From: Borborobacter arsenicus
Lineage (GTDB): Bacteria; Pseudomonadota; Alphaproteobacteria; Rhizobiales; Rhizobiaceae
Assembly (NCBI RefSeq): GCF_003934165.1
Contig: NZ_RKST01000015.1
Location: 1 to 64,000, forward strand
Direction: 5' to 3'
Length of the DNA: 64,000 nucleotides
The notes under the pieces are model-generated. The model searched no databases and was not told the DNA's origin. It was given only the letters and a program-made list of their open reading frames with translations. The number at the start of each line of letters is the position of its first letter. Position 1 is the stretch's first letter. Below are positions 7,367-15,905 of this stretch, one piece after another. The translations under genes were made by a program, and so were the position numbers.

Positions 7367-7927
7367 CTATTTGGTGGCGGTGTAAGGCTTGATTTCCTCC
7401 AACGGCAGGCCGGCCTCCTCCCATCCATCCGCGCCTGACGGGTACCAGATCACCGAACTGTAACCCCATTCCACTGCCCGCTTGGCGGCGTTCCACGACA
7501 TCCAGCAGTCAGCCATGCAATAAAACACTATGGCGCGCGACTTGTCGGAGCCGGTGTGGGTCGCTAGGCTGTCGCGGAAATACTCGGTCTGCTCTTTGGT
7601 AAGCGCGCCGTAACCGACATTGGCCAGCCAGACGCTTCTCGGAATGTCCTTCCTGACCTTGTCGCGCCAGATCGTGCCGGCCGGCAGATCGGCCGGTTTG
7701 GGCGTATGCGGCATGACGTCGAAGAACATCGCCTTCCTCTCGCGCCACAGACTTTCGGCTTGCGCCGTTGTCACGACGCGCGCGCCCTCAAGGGTGGTGG
7801 GCACCGGGGCACGGTATTCGTCCATCCGAAAGCTTTCCGGCTCAGCCGGACCACCGGCGAAAGCCAATGGCGGCATCGAGCTTAGAAGGCCCGCAACGAA
7901 CAGCACGATCGCTCCCTTTCTCGTCAT
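7367..7927 (-). CDS. PQQ-dependent catabolism-associated CxxxCW-motif (rhodanese-like) secreted protein
   Basis: The 186-residue exported protein (signal peptide about 1-24, ending A-F-A-G-G) has a rhodanese-like fold with F-F-D-V-M near residue 70 and the motif Y-C-M-A-D-C-W-M-S-W-N-A-A-K-R (Cys137, Cys141, Trp142). This matches the family of PQQ-dependent catabolism-associated CXXCW proteins that occur near quinoprotein dehydrogenases; a redox or thiol role is suspected but unproven. It follows xoxJ by 50 bp in the same direction and precedes the pqqA promoter. The rest of the PQQ-ABC set with which it usually travels is about 23 kb away (30.5-35.5 kb). Confidence 0.85.
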   Translation of the reverse strand: MTRKGAIVLFVAGLLSSMPPLAFAGGPAEPESFRMDEYRAPVPTTLEGARVVTTAQAESLWRERKAMFFDVMPHTPKPADLPAGTIWRDKVRKDIPRSVWLANVGYGALTKEQTEYFRDSLATHTGSDKSRAIVFYCMADCWMSWNAAKRAVEWGYSSVIWYPSGADGWEEAGLPLEEIKPYTATK

Positions 7928-7977
7928 GGTTCAGGCGTTTCGCCCCGGAAGCCGGCGTCCCCCGCCGGCATTGACCT

Positions 7978-8847
7978 CTATTGCGTTATGACTTTGTCCT
8001 GCTCATCCAGCAGCGGCACATTGTATTCGAGCAGCAGCTTGTTGATCTCGTCCTGGTTCTCGCGGATGAAATCGTTGAGCGTGCGTTTCCATTCCTGATC
8101 GGAAGGGCGAACGCCCATGGTGATGCGATAAGACATCCGCGATCCGGTCTTCTCCTTGACCAGCGGCACGATCACCAGATCCGCTTTCGCATCCTTGACG
8201 TAGTATCCGGCCATCGGTCCCCAGACCAAAGCCGCATCGATGACGCCCTTGAGCATGTCCTTGACCATCAGTTCGGCCATCGAAGGCGCAATGCGGGTAT
8301 CGACCGTGAGCGGATAGACTTTCGCATTGCCCATGAGCTTGGCGGCGGCCAGGTTCGCGGTTGGCGGCGTGGCCTCGACGACGCCGATCTTCTTGCCCGC
8401 CAGTCGGGAGTCCTCGATCGTTTCGACCCCATCCAACCCGCCACCCTTCGGATAGACCAGGACATAGGACGAGCGATAATAGGCATTGGTATTCTGCACC
8501 AGCTCATCGCCCTGGGCGTAGCCCATGATGATATCGCAGCGATTTGCCCTCAGCGTTTGGCGCACAAAACCCATCACCATCGGAAACCAGGTGTAGGAAA
8601 CCGACTTGCGGCCGAGTTTGGCGGCGACCATTTCTGCCAGCTTGTTTTCGAAACCCTGGCCGTTCTTGTCGGTGAACGGCATGTTGGACGGATCGGCACA
8701 AACACGCAGCACATCCGGATCCACCAGTTCTCCTGCCGCCCCGAGCCCTGCGCCCTGAGCAAGAGCCAGGCCGGGCAAGGTTGCAGAGAATATGGCCGCG
8801 GTTGCTATCCGTTTGAATGCGTTGGCTTTTCGAGGTGACATCTTCAT
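7978..8847 (-). CDS. xoxJ: XoxJ, periplasmic binding-protein-like methanol dehydrogenase partner
   Basis: The 289-residue exported protein (signal cleaved after L-A-L-A, about residue 30) has the amino-acid-binding-protein fold with R-V-C-A-D-P-S-N-M-P-F-T-D and G-F-E-N-K-L-A-E-M motifs seen in MoxJ/XoxJ. XoxJ is proposed to help activate or mature XoxF. The start at 8847 overlaps the xoxG stop by ATGA. A longer in-frame reading to 9192 would run inside xoxG and is rejected. It is third in xoxF-xoxG-xoxJ. Confidence 0.9.
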   Translation of the reverse strand: MKMSPRKANAFKRIATAAIFSATLPGLALAQGAGLGAAGELVDPDVLRVCADPSNMPFTDKNGQGFENKLAEMVAAKLGRKSVSYTWFPMVMGFVRQTLRANRCDIIMGYAQGDELVQNTNAYYRSSYVLVYPKGGGLDGVETIEDSRLAGKKIGVVEATPPTANLAAAKLMGNAKVYPLTVDTRIAPSMAELMVKDMLKGVIDAALVWGPMAGYYVKDAKADLVIVPLVKEKTGSRMSYRITMGVRPSDQEWKRTLNDFIRENQDEINKLLLEYNVPLLDEQDKVITQ

Positions 8848-9365
8848 CCACCCATGCAGGACGCTTCGTGTTCCTTGGCGCTTTCGGGCTTGTCCTCCTT
8901 CTTGGGCGGACGGCCTCGCGGCAGGTCGCCGACGGCACGGGCGCGCAGATAGATATAGAGATCGTCCATGTAGCAATAGACGTTCTTGTTGTCGCCGAAG
9001 GCCGGCATGACGCTTTCCTTGCCGGCGCCGATATTCTTGCGGCCCTCGGCGACGATGGAAATGAAGGTCCCGTAATCCATGGTTTTCAAGGACTCGGCCA
9101 GGGCCGGCGCGTAGCTGGAGCCAACCCCATCCGGGCCGTGGCAGACATGGCAATCGGAGTGATAGCGGCGGTAGCCGCTGAACGTGTACCAATCGACGGT
9201 GCCATTCTCGAATTTGAAGGTCGGATTGCCTTCGGCATCGAAATATTTTCCGTCCTCGTCAGAGGCGATGGCTGCAGCCTCCTTGTTGTCTGCCTGGGCC
9301 ATGCCAAGGCCGCCGGTGGCAAGCAGGAGCAGGGCGAGAGCCGGAAGTGCGATGCGAACTGTCAT
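8844..9365 (-). CDS. xoxG: XoxG, cytochrome c electron acceptor of XoxF
   Basis: This periplasmic c-type cytochrome accepts electrons from XoxF. The 173 residues have a signal peptide (about 1-25) and a single heme site C-H-V-C-H (Cys72, Cys75, His76), with a probable axial Met120 in S-V-M-P-A-F-G. The C-terminal tail is polar, with K-K-E-D-K-P. It lies 160 bp after xoxF, with two strong hairpins in the gap, and overlaps xoxJ by 4 bp. The length and position are typical. Confidence 0.93.
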   Translation of the reverse strand: MTVRIALPALALLLLATGGLGMAQADNKEAAAIASDEDGKYFDAEGNPTFKFENGTVDWYTFSGYRRYHSDCHVCHGPDGVGSSYAPALAESLKTMDYGTFISIVAEGRKNIGAGKESVMPAFGDNKNVYCYMDDLYIYLRARAVGDLPRGRPPKKEDKPESAKEHEASCMGG

Positions 9366-9447
9366 TCAAAACCTCGTAGTTGAACGTGCCACAAAGGAAC
9401 GCCACGCCTCTGAGGGCGCCCGTAGCGAGATATAAGGATGCGAATGC

Positions 9448-9509
9448 GAGAACCCGGAAGAAGTTCCCGGATCCGGGTTCTCGTATCGGTGCCTGCCTGG
9501 GCAGGCACC
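9448..9509 (-). other. Two tandem strong hairpins between xoxF and xoxG
   Basis: GAGAACCCGGA (9448-9458) pairs perfectly with TCCGGGTTCTC (9472-9482), and GGTGCCTGCC (9488-9497) pairs perfectly with GGCAGGCACC (9500-9509). Neither has a following U-run on the transcribed strand. They lie 18-80 bp after the xoxF stop and fit processing or 3'-end protection that would raise xoxF above xoxGJ. Confidence 0.6.
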
Positions 9510-9527
9510 TGCCAACTCACTTCCAGA

Positions 9528-11429
9528 TCAGTCCGGAAGCCCGAAGACGGTCAACTGGCCACCAAGCGTGGTGTAGTCGGCAAGGCCGGCGTAACCACCA
9601 ACGGCACCGAGGCCGGCCGTTCCGACAACCTGCGACTCGTCGCCCTGTTCACGGCCCTGATCGACCGCGCCGTGCCACGCCGCTGCATTGTCGGGCGACA
9701 ATAGACCACCGGCAAGGCCGATGCCGGCCCAACCACCGACACCCGACAGAACGGCAATATATTGCTTGCCGCCATGCTCGTAGGTCGTGATGTTGCCGAT
9801 GATGCCCGACGGGGTCTTGAACTTGTAGAGTTCCTTGCCGTCGGTATCGATCGCCTTGATGTAGCCTTCCAGCGTGCCGTAGAAGACGACATCGCCGTCT
9901 GTCGCAAGCGCGCCCGACCACACCGAGAACTGCTCGGGAACGGACCAGACGATCTCACCCTTTGCCGCATCCCAGGCGATGAAGTTACCCATTCCGCCGT
10001 GGCTGTTGGGCGCCGGATACATCGACACCGTGGCGCCCACATAGGGCTGTCCGGCGGTGTAGCTCACCCGGTAGGGCTCGTAGTCCATGCAGACATGGTT
10101 GGTCGGAACGTAGAACAGACCGGTCTTTGGCGAATAGGTAGCCGGCTGCTGGTCCTTGGTGCCGAGCGCCGCCGGGCATACGCCCGTGGTGTTGGTGTCT
10201 TCACCGTTCTGCTGGGTCGAGTATTGCGCCACGACCTGCGGACGGCCGTACTGGTCGCTGTCCTTGTCCATGACGACTTCGGTAGCCCAGTTCACGACTG
10301 GGTCGTACTTCTTGGCGACGAGAAGCTCGCCAGTGGCCCGATCCAGCGTATAGGCAAAGCCGTTACGGTCGAAGTGAACCAGAACGTCGTGCTTGGCGCC
10401 GTTTACCTCCATGTCGTCGACCAGAATGCTCTCATTGATGCCGTCATAGTCCCACTCGTCGTGGGGGGTCATCTGGTAGAGCCATTTGGCCATGCCGGTA
10501 TCGGCGTCGCGGGCCATGATCGTCATCGACCAGCGATTGTCGCCAGGGCGCTGCACCGGATTCCAGGTCGATGGGTTGCCGGTTCCGTAATAGATCAGGT
10601 TGAGTTCCGGATCATAGGAGAACCAGCCCCAGGTCGTGCCGCCACCGGTCTTCCACTGCTCGCCTTCCCAGGACTTCAGACTGGAATCCGCGCCGATCGG
10701 CTTGCCGAGGTGAGTGGTCTTTTCGGGGTCCACCAGCATTTCCGCATCCGGTCCGGTGGAGTAGGCCTTCCATGCCAGAGAGCCATCCTTGAGATTGTAG
10801 GCTGCGGTCCAGCCGCGAACGCCGAACTCGGCACCCGACACGCCGATGATGACCTTGTCCTTGACGACCATCGGCGCGGCCGTTCCGGATTCGCCCTTGC
10901 TGCCGTCGATCTGGTCGCCGTTCTTGACCGACCATGCAACCTTGCCGGTCTTTGCATCAAGCGCCACAACCGTGGTGTCCGCCTGGTTCAGGATGATCTT
11001 GCCGTCGCCATAAGCCACGCCGCGATTGACCGTGTCGCAGCACATTATGGGGATAACGTTCGGATCCTGCTTGGGCTCGTATTTCCACAGAATCTTGCCG
11101 TCATTATTGAGATCGAGCGCATAGACGATGTTTGGGAACGGCGTATGGACATACATGACGTCGTCGATGATGAGCGGCCCGCCTTCATGGCCCCGCAGCA
11201 CGCCGGTGGAGAATGTCCACTTGACCTGCAGATCCTTCACATTGTCCTTGGTGATCTGGTTCAGTTTTGAGAAGCGGGTGTTGGCGTAATCACCCGTTGG
11301 CATCGCCCAGTTCTTGGCATCCGCCGCAAGTTTGGCCAAGTCCTCATTGGCCGACGCTGTATATACTGCGCCGCATGTCAAGAATGCAGCGGTCGTCAGA
11401 AGATAGGCAGTTTTCCTGAGTACACGCAT
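9528..11429 (-). CDS. xoxF: Lanthanide-dependent PQQ methanol dehydrogenase XoxF
   Basis: This periplasmic quinoprotein oxidises methanol using PQQ and a light lanthanide. The 633 residues comprise a signal peptide (to about 27) and an eight-bladed propeller. The vicinal disulfide pair Cys130-Cys131 (I-M-C-C-D), metal ligands Glu201 and Asn285, and catalytic Asp327 are present. The extra Asp329 in E-W-D-Y-D-G is the residue that marks XoxF over the calcium enzyme MxaF, which has Ala there. The ATG at 11429 has GGGAGGA upstream; in-frame ATGs further upstream lack one. It heads xoxFGJ. Sequence style suggests the XoxF5 group. Confidence 0.97.
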   Translation of the reverse strand: MRVLRKTAYLLTTAAFLTCGAVYTASANEDLAKLAADAKNWAMPTGDYANTRFSKLNQITKDNVKDLQVKWTFSTGVLRGHEGGPLIIDDVMYVHTPFPNIVYALDLNNDGKILWKYEPKQDPNVIPIMCCDTVNRGVAYGDGKIILNQADTTVVALDAKTGKVAWSVKNGDQIDGSKGESGTAAPMVVKDKVIIGVSGAEFGVRGWTAAYNLKDGSLAWKAYSTGPDAEMLVDPEKTTHLGKPIGADSSLKSWEGEQWKTGGGTTWGWFSYDPELNLIYYGTGNPSTWNPVQRPGDNRWSMTIMARDADTGMAKWLYQMTPHDEWDYDGINESILVDDMEVNGAKHDVLVHFDRNGFAYTLDRATGELLVAKKYDPVVNWATEVVMDKDSDQYGRPQVVAQYSTQQNGEDTNTTGVCPAALGTKDQQPATYSPKTGLFYVPTNHVCMDYEPYRVSYTAGQPYVGATVSMYPAPNSHGGMGNFIAWDAAKGEIVWSVPEQFSVWSGALATDGDVVFYGTLEGYIKAIDTDGKELYKFKTPSGIIGNITTYEHGGKQYIAVLSGVGGWAGIGLAGGLLSPDNAAAWHGAVDQGREQGDESQVVGTAGLGAVGGYAGLADYTTLGGQLTVFGLPD

Positions 11430-12053
11430 TGAAATCCTCCCGGGGTTCACATTCACGAAGCTTGGGGTGAGCCCATAGGGCTCGCCCATGCGATTCATGT
11501 GTGGGAAGTATTTCCGGCAGCGTGTCACGACCTAAGCCAGACGGGCAGAGGGCACCGTTACTGCCCAACTCGCTTGGCCTACGAAAGACAGTCGCCGCTC
11601 CCTAGTGACGGTGACGCCCTTGAAGCCGGAAACAAGGGAAGGCTATGTCATAAATTTTTGTAAGGCAAGCAGAAACGGCTTTCACCATGTTGCGCTGCAA
11701 TATAAGTTGAGCTTTACTTAGTTGAGAAAATTTCATGTATAAACAGGGATTTGTGTTTTGAGTTTAGGCGAGTAAACTCACGATAATAGCTATTAGGGAG
11801 GGGATTTTAAGTTATTCTAACTGTTACATATCTTTATTTTATTTATGCGCCTCCACCGCGACCTGTTTTCGACATTGCCTTCAGAGTCACTGTTAGTGGG
11901 TGACAGCCAAGCAACATCATGATCCACTGCCGTTCGCACGCTTGTCACGCGTCGCCTTGAAAGAGCGCGGCCCCTTCCTCCTTTGGTCCTATATGGCAGG
12001 TTGACCAGCCCGTCGGCTTGTTGCCAACTGGAGCACTTCGGAGGATCAAGACC
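11430..12053. other. Intergenic region upstream of xoxF and of the divergent small secreted protein
   Basis: This 624-bp stretch has no convincing gene. About 11640-11870 is conspicuously AT-rich compared with its surroundings and probably holds the xoxF promoter and regulatory sites. I could not identify a single convincing -35/-10 pair on the xoxF strand. A weak dyad GTCAC...GTGAC lies near 11887-11905. Confidence 0.5.
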
Positions 12054-12398
12054 ATGGTTTCAGCATTGAGAATTGTTCTGGCCGCCGGCATGGTGGCGGC
12101 AGCGGGGTCCTCGTCCCTTGCTGCCAGCGACTACCCCACTTCGGCTCTTGCCGATTACGTCTATGGTTGCATGAAGTCCAACGGCGAGACACGGGACATG
12201 CTCGAACGCTGTTCCTGTTCGATCGACGTGATTGCCTCGATCGTTCCCTATGACCATTACGTCCGGGCCGAGACATTCAAGCGGATGGCGCAGATGTCGG
12301 GCGAAGCGAGCGGGCTGTTTCGCGAGAGCGCCCCGGCAAAAGCCGCCACCACCGAATTGAAGCGCGCGCAGGCGGAAGCCGATGTCCGCTGCTTTTAG
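12054..12398 (+). CDS. Small secreted Cys-containing protein of the xox/relay locus, unknown function
   Basis: The 114-residue product has an N-terminal signal peptide (about 1-24, ending S-L-A-A-S). The mature part contains Y-V-Y-G-C-M, R-C-S-C-S-I-D and a C-terminal R-C-F, giving four cysteines that could form two disulfides in the periplasm. GGAGGA (12040-12045) lies 8 nt upstream of the ATG. It is divergent from xoxF and convergent with the SoxYZ-like gene. I recognise it only as a conserved-looking companion of quinoprotein relay genes; no function is assigned. Confidence 0.7.
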   Translation: MVSALRIVLAAGMVAAAGSSSLAASDYPTSALADYVYGCMKSNGETRDMLERCSCSIDVIASIVPYDHYVRAETFKRMAQMSGEASGLFRESAPAKAATTELKRAQAEADVRCF

Positions 12399-12436
12399 AG
12401 CAAGCCAGAAGCCGGCTTAACAACTGTCTGCAAAAA

Positions 12437-13300
12437 TCAGAGGCCGGCTGCCTCCAGCGGCCATTGATCGCGAAATACCTTGCCATCGGTATCGACCGCC
12501 TCGACCCGGATTTCGCCGTTGCCGTCGGGCGTGTAGTCGAACCGGAAATTCGGGTCTTCCGAAATCGAAATTCCACCTTCCATGCTGAGGATTGGCCGGT
12601 CGTCCTGCGACACGGACAATTTATGAATGAAGTGCGGCGGGATGAAGTATTGCGTCAGCGGATCCTTCTGCAGGCCCGAATTGTTGGGGTGACGGATCAT
12701 CAACTGCAGTTCCCGGCCCTTGCCGGTCTGTGAATCCTGCTCGGCAAACTGGCGCAGTTTCATCTGCCCCATGGTTCTGTTTGCCTCATCCTGGTTCTTC
12801 ACCGCCGGCGCCGAACATCCGCCCGAGGCCTTGACGTAGGTTTGCGCCATGTGAAGCTCGCCATTCGCGGTCTCGGCGATGGCGCGCAGATAGGAATAGT
12901 CGTCGACACGCAGGCGGGTCGACAGATGCGTCACGCCCGAATTTTCGCCAAACTGGAATGTCGCGGCAACCGGGGACGGATTGACGTCGACGATCAATGT
13001 CAGGGATTTTATCCCACCGGGAAATTTTGCCGGGTCGATAAAGATATCGACCGGGACAAGGGCTGCATCCTGCGCGCGCTTGGGTGCCTCTATGCGTATC
13101 AGACCGGTGTCCGACTGGATCGTGCGGTCTTCGAAGACGTCCGTCTTCAATTCGTTCCAGATCTTTTCGGAGGGTGCGTTCGCCGCCTGCGAATAAGCCA
13201 AGCTCGGCATCGCGCATATGCACGCTGCAAGAGCAAGCGCCGCAGCCATCTTGGATGCCGTGCCGGCCATAGGCCGCCGGTCCTGCCGAACAGCTTTCAT
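12437..13300 (-). CDS. Quinoprotein dehydrogenase-associated SoxYZ-like carrier protein
   Basis: The 287-residue exported protein (signal to about 35) fuses a SoxY-like and a SoxZ-like domain. The first half holds the swinging-arm-like motif A-S-G-G-C-S-A-P. The second half contains I-R-H-P-N-N-S-G and F-I-P-P-H-F-I. In sulfur oxidation SoxYZ carries intermediates on the Cys of G-G-C-G-G; here the Cys is retained but internal rather than at the C terminus. The family is found with quinoprotein dehydrogenases (quinoprotein relay). GGTGGAGG supports the start at 13300. It is followed upstream in the same direction by the SoxH-like hydrolase gene. Confidence 0.85.
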   Translation of the reverse strand: MKAVRQDRRPMAGTASKMAAALALAACICAMPSLAYSQAANAPSEKIWNELKTDVFEDRTIQSDTGLIRIEAPKRAQDAALVPVDIFIDPAKFPGGIKSLTLIVDVNPSPVAATFQFGENSGVTHLSTRLRVDDYSYLRAIAETANGELHMAQTYVKASGGCSAPAVKNQDEANRTMGQMKLRQFAEQDSQTGKGRELQLMIRHPNNSGLQKDPLTQYFIPPHFIHKLSVSQDDRPILSMEGGISISEDPNFRFDYTPDGNGEIRVEAVDTDGKVFRDQWPLEAAGL

Positions 13301-13394
13301 TTCATGCCTCCACCGAGTGAAAAGGTGGCGCCCTGGCATGTAAATCATAGCTCCTGGCCGCCGGATTGGCAAACCGGCGCCTGAGCCTTCGCCA

Positions 13395-14378
13395 TCATTC
13401 CCATTCGAGTTCGGCATAGGCTGCGGTGGCGTTGCGTTCATTGTATTCATCGAACAGTTGCCAATCGCTTCGCGCGCTCGATGCGGCGGTTCCAACCGCT
13501 TCCGCCAGGGGCGTGCCATCTTCTATCGCTTTGCGCAGGTCCCGTGCCAACGCCTCGAAATAGTGGCGCTGCGGCTGCAGCGCCTGCGGCCAAGAGGCAG
13601 GTGCCGTGCCGTGCCCGGGTACGACGTGCGCAGCCTTGATCGCCGCCAGTTCATCCATTTGCCCAAGCCAGCCGAGCAGCGAGCCGTCGAGAGTGGGCAG
13701 ATGCTCCAGAAACACCAGATCGCCGGCAAAAAGCGTCTGCGTCGCCGGGTCGAACACCGTCAGGTCATTGTCGGTGTGGGCAGGCTTCCACGCTCGCAAC
13801 TCGATCTTGCGGCCGCCGAGGTCGAGTTCCTGCCGGTCCGTGATCAGCATGGTCGGGGCGATAATCTCCACGCCCTTCATCAGCGTCGCGCCAATCTGGT
13901 TGCGATAGCTGCGCAAATAGAATTCTCCACGCGCGGCCAGCGCACGCGGCAGGTTGCGATGTCCGATCAGGGTCGCGCCGGCATCGCGGAATACCGCATT
14001 GCCGAAAATGTGGTCGGGATGCATATGGGTGTTGACCAGATACCGGATCGGCTTGTCGGTTATTCCACGGATTGCGGCGAGGAAAGCGCCAGCCTCGACG
14101 ATGCTGCCGCCGCTGTCGATGACGGCCACCGCATCGTCGCCGATGACGATGCCGAGATTGCAGATTGCGCCATGATTGGCCTCGTTCATCAATTCGTTTG
14201 CGCCGGTAAAGACATGAACGCCGTCGACAATTTCGGTCAGCGTGAAGGATTCGGCAGCCACCGCCTGTATCCAGGTTCCACCGCAGCACAAAGGCAGCGT
14301 TGCGCCGATACCGAGACAGGCAAACCCCTTCACGACCTGTCTTCGTGACGTATCGAATGCCATTCCTCGCACCATCAC
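13395..14378 (-). CDS. Quinoprotein relay system zinc metallo-hydrolase (SoxH-like)
   Basis: This metallo-beta-lactamase-fold enzyme of about 327 residues is exported by a probable Tat signal (S-R-R-Q-V-V-K-G-F at the N terminus). The metal site T-H-M-H-P-D-H is complete, with later H-T-D-N-D-L, F-A-G-D-L-V-F and V-P-G-H-G. It belongs to the SoxH-related group associated with PQQ dehydrogenases; the substrate is unknown. The start overlaps the stop of the upstream ABC ATPase by ATGA, tying it to the transporter operon. The SoxYZ-like carrier follows 94 bp downstream. Confidence 0.85.
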   Translation of the reverse strand: MMVRGMAFDTSRRQVVKGFACLGIGATLPLCCGGTWIQAVAAESFTLTEIVDGVHVFTGANELMNEANHGAICNLGIVIGDDAVAVIDSGGSIVEAGAFLAAIRGITDKPIRYLVNTHMHPDHIFGNAVFRDAGATLIGHRNLPRALAARGEFYLRSYRNQIGATLMKGVEIIAPTMLITDRQELDLGGRKIELRAWKPAHTDNDLTVFDPATQTLFAGDLVFLEHLPTLDGSLLGWLGQMDELAAIKAAHVVPGHGTAPASWPQALQPQRHYFEALARDLRKAIEDGTPLAEAVGTAASSARSDWQLFDEYNERNATAAYAELEWE

Positions 14379-15124
14379 ATCACGTCCGGAAATTTCTGGC
14401 TGAACGAGCGCGCCAGATCGCTCATGACCTGCGGGTTGCGGCTTTGGCGCGGCAGCCTGACGTCAAAATAGCCCAGAACATGCGCCGGCCGTGCCGACAG
14501 GACGATGATCCGGTCGGACAGCATCAGCGCCTCGCGCACATTGTGGGTGACCATCAGCGCCGTCGTTGGCCGGGCGGACCAGATGTCGAGCAGCAGATAG
14601 CGCAGCCGCGAGGCGGTCTGCTCATCCAGCGAGACAAAGGGCTCATCGAGAAGCAGAATGGCGGGTTCGGTCGCGAAAGCCCGAGCGAGCGCTGCCCGCC
14701 GGGCAAGGCCAAGTGACAGTTCGGCTGGAAAGAGAGAGCGAACCGAGACAAGGCCAAGCGCCTTGAACAGCCAGTCCAGATCGATGTTCCTGCGCGCCTT
14801 TGGCAAGCCAAGCCTGACATTCTGCTCCAGCGTCCTCCAGGGCAGCAGTGTGGGTTCCTGAAAGACCGCTGCAATGCGGCCTGTTTCGCTAGTAGGCAGT
14901 TCGAACGAGCCTTTGAAATCCTGATCCAGTCCCAGCAGGATGCGCAGCGTCGTGGTCTTACCGCAGCCCGATGGCCCGAGCAGGCAGGCGAACTCGCCCT
15001 GCCGGACCTCGAAGGACAGATTTTCGAGCGCCTTCACGGCAATGCCCTCCGCCGAGCGAAAGGTCTTTTCGGCGATGTCGACCCTAAGCGGGGCGGCCGC
15101 GCCAACGGGTTGCATGTCGTTCAA
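14375..15124 (-). CDS. ABC transporter ATP-binding protein, NitT/TauT type
   Basis: The 249-residue ATPase energises the adjacent permease. It has Walker A G-P-S-G-C-G-K-T-T, Q-loop V-F-Q-E-P-T-L-L-P-W, Walker B I-L-L-L-D-E-P-F and the switch His in V-T-H-N-V-R-E-A. The ABC signature reads L-S-L-G-L-A-R-R instead of the usual L-S-G-G, an unusual change. The start overlaps the end of the permease gene by up to 41 bp; an alternative Met lies three codons on. The substrate is unknown. Confidence 0.88.
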   Translation of the reverse strand: MNDMQPVGAAAPLRVDIAEKTFRSAEGIAVKALENLSFEVRQGEFACLLGPSGCGKTTTLRILLGLDQDFKGSFELPTSETGRIAAVFQEPTLLPWRTLEQNVRLGLPKARRNIDLDWLFKALGLVSVRSLFPAELSLGLARRAALARAFATEPAILLLDEPFVSLDEQTASRLRYLLLDIWSARPTTALMVTHNVREALMLSDRIIVLSARPAHVLGYFDVRLPRQSRNPQVMSDLARSFSQKFPDVM

Positions 15125-15905
15125 AGGGCTGCACCAGAAGAAGTTCGATCAGGAGCATGATGGCCACGAAGGCCAGCGTATAGGCAAGGATCGCGGCGAC
15201 GTCGAAAAGCTGGAAATAGAGGTAGATCTGGAAGCCGACGCCGTTCGAGCGGCCGAGCAATTCGACGACGAGCACGATCTTCCAGATCAGCGCAATGCCC
15301 GAGCGGGATGCCGCGGCAAAGTAGGGCTGCAACTGCGGCAGAAGGATATGGCGGAAGCGGTCGAGCCGGCTGAAGCGGTAGACGAAGGCCATTTCCCCGT
15401 AGCGCCGGTCAAGGGCGCGAGCACCTTCCCGCATGGTGACGATGACGTTGGGGATCTTGTTGACCGCCACCGCGCCGATCGCCGCAACCTCGTTGAGGCC
15501 GAACCAGATATAGGCAAGCACGATGATGACCAAGGCTGGAATATTGAGGAAGAGGATGACCCAGGCATTGAAGAACTGGTCAGCACGGCGATAGGTGCCG
15601 AGCAGGATACCGATGGCAGAGCCGATGGCCATCGCCAGAATGAAGGAAGCGGCCACGCGGGCAAGTGTCGCGCCCAGATGATAGGCAAGTTCGCCACTGG
15701 CGGCCTCGTTGAGGAGGGTCTGCCAGACCCGATCTGGTGGCGGGAACGCCCGGCTTGGCCAGGCGGCGGCCGCGAAGCTCCACGAGAGATATAAAACCAG
15801 GAGCGACACCGCGATGGTCAGTCCCGGTGTCAGTGCGCGAAGCAACGGACTGAACGACGTGGTTCGGCCGGCATGCTCGCCCTCGCCAGTGGTTTCCTGC
15901 CTCAT
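15084..15905 (-). CDS. ABC transporter permease, NitT/TauT type
   Basis: The 273-residue integral membrane protein has about six hydrophobic segments. The coupling-helix region contains E-G-A-R-A-L-D-R-R-Y-G-E-M-A followed by the I-L-L-P-Q-L-Q-P-Y segment typical of SsuC/TauC-like permeases. The start overlaps the stop of the substrate-binding protein gene by ATGA. It is the middle gene of a binding protein, permease, ATPase operon that continues into the SoxH-like hydrolase. Confidence 0.88.
   Translation of the reverse strand: MRQETTGEGEHAGRTTSFSPLLRALTPGLTIAVSLLVLYLSWSFAAAAWPSRAFPPPDRVWQTLLNEAASGELAYHLGATLARVAASFILAMAIGSAIGILLGTYRRADQFFNAWVILFLNIPALVIIVLAYIWFGLNEVAAIGAVAVNKIPNVIVTMREGARALDRRYGEMAFVYRFSRLDRFRHILLPQLQPYFAAASRSGIALIWKIVLVVELLGRSNGVGFQIYLYFQLFDVAAILAYTLAFVAIMLLIELLLVQPFERHATRWRGRPA

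Noticed and set aside
9762-11270. Long plus-strand open frame antisense to xoxF
   Set aside because: It lies wholly inside xoxF, whose catalytic motifs are clear; its own product has no recognisable domain.
11430-12053. Possible riboswitch or lanthanide-responsive leader upstream of xoxF
   Set aside because: The AT-rich segment shows no strong stem-loop set or known riboswitch pattern that I could trace.
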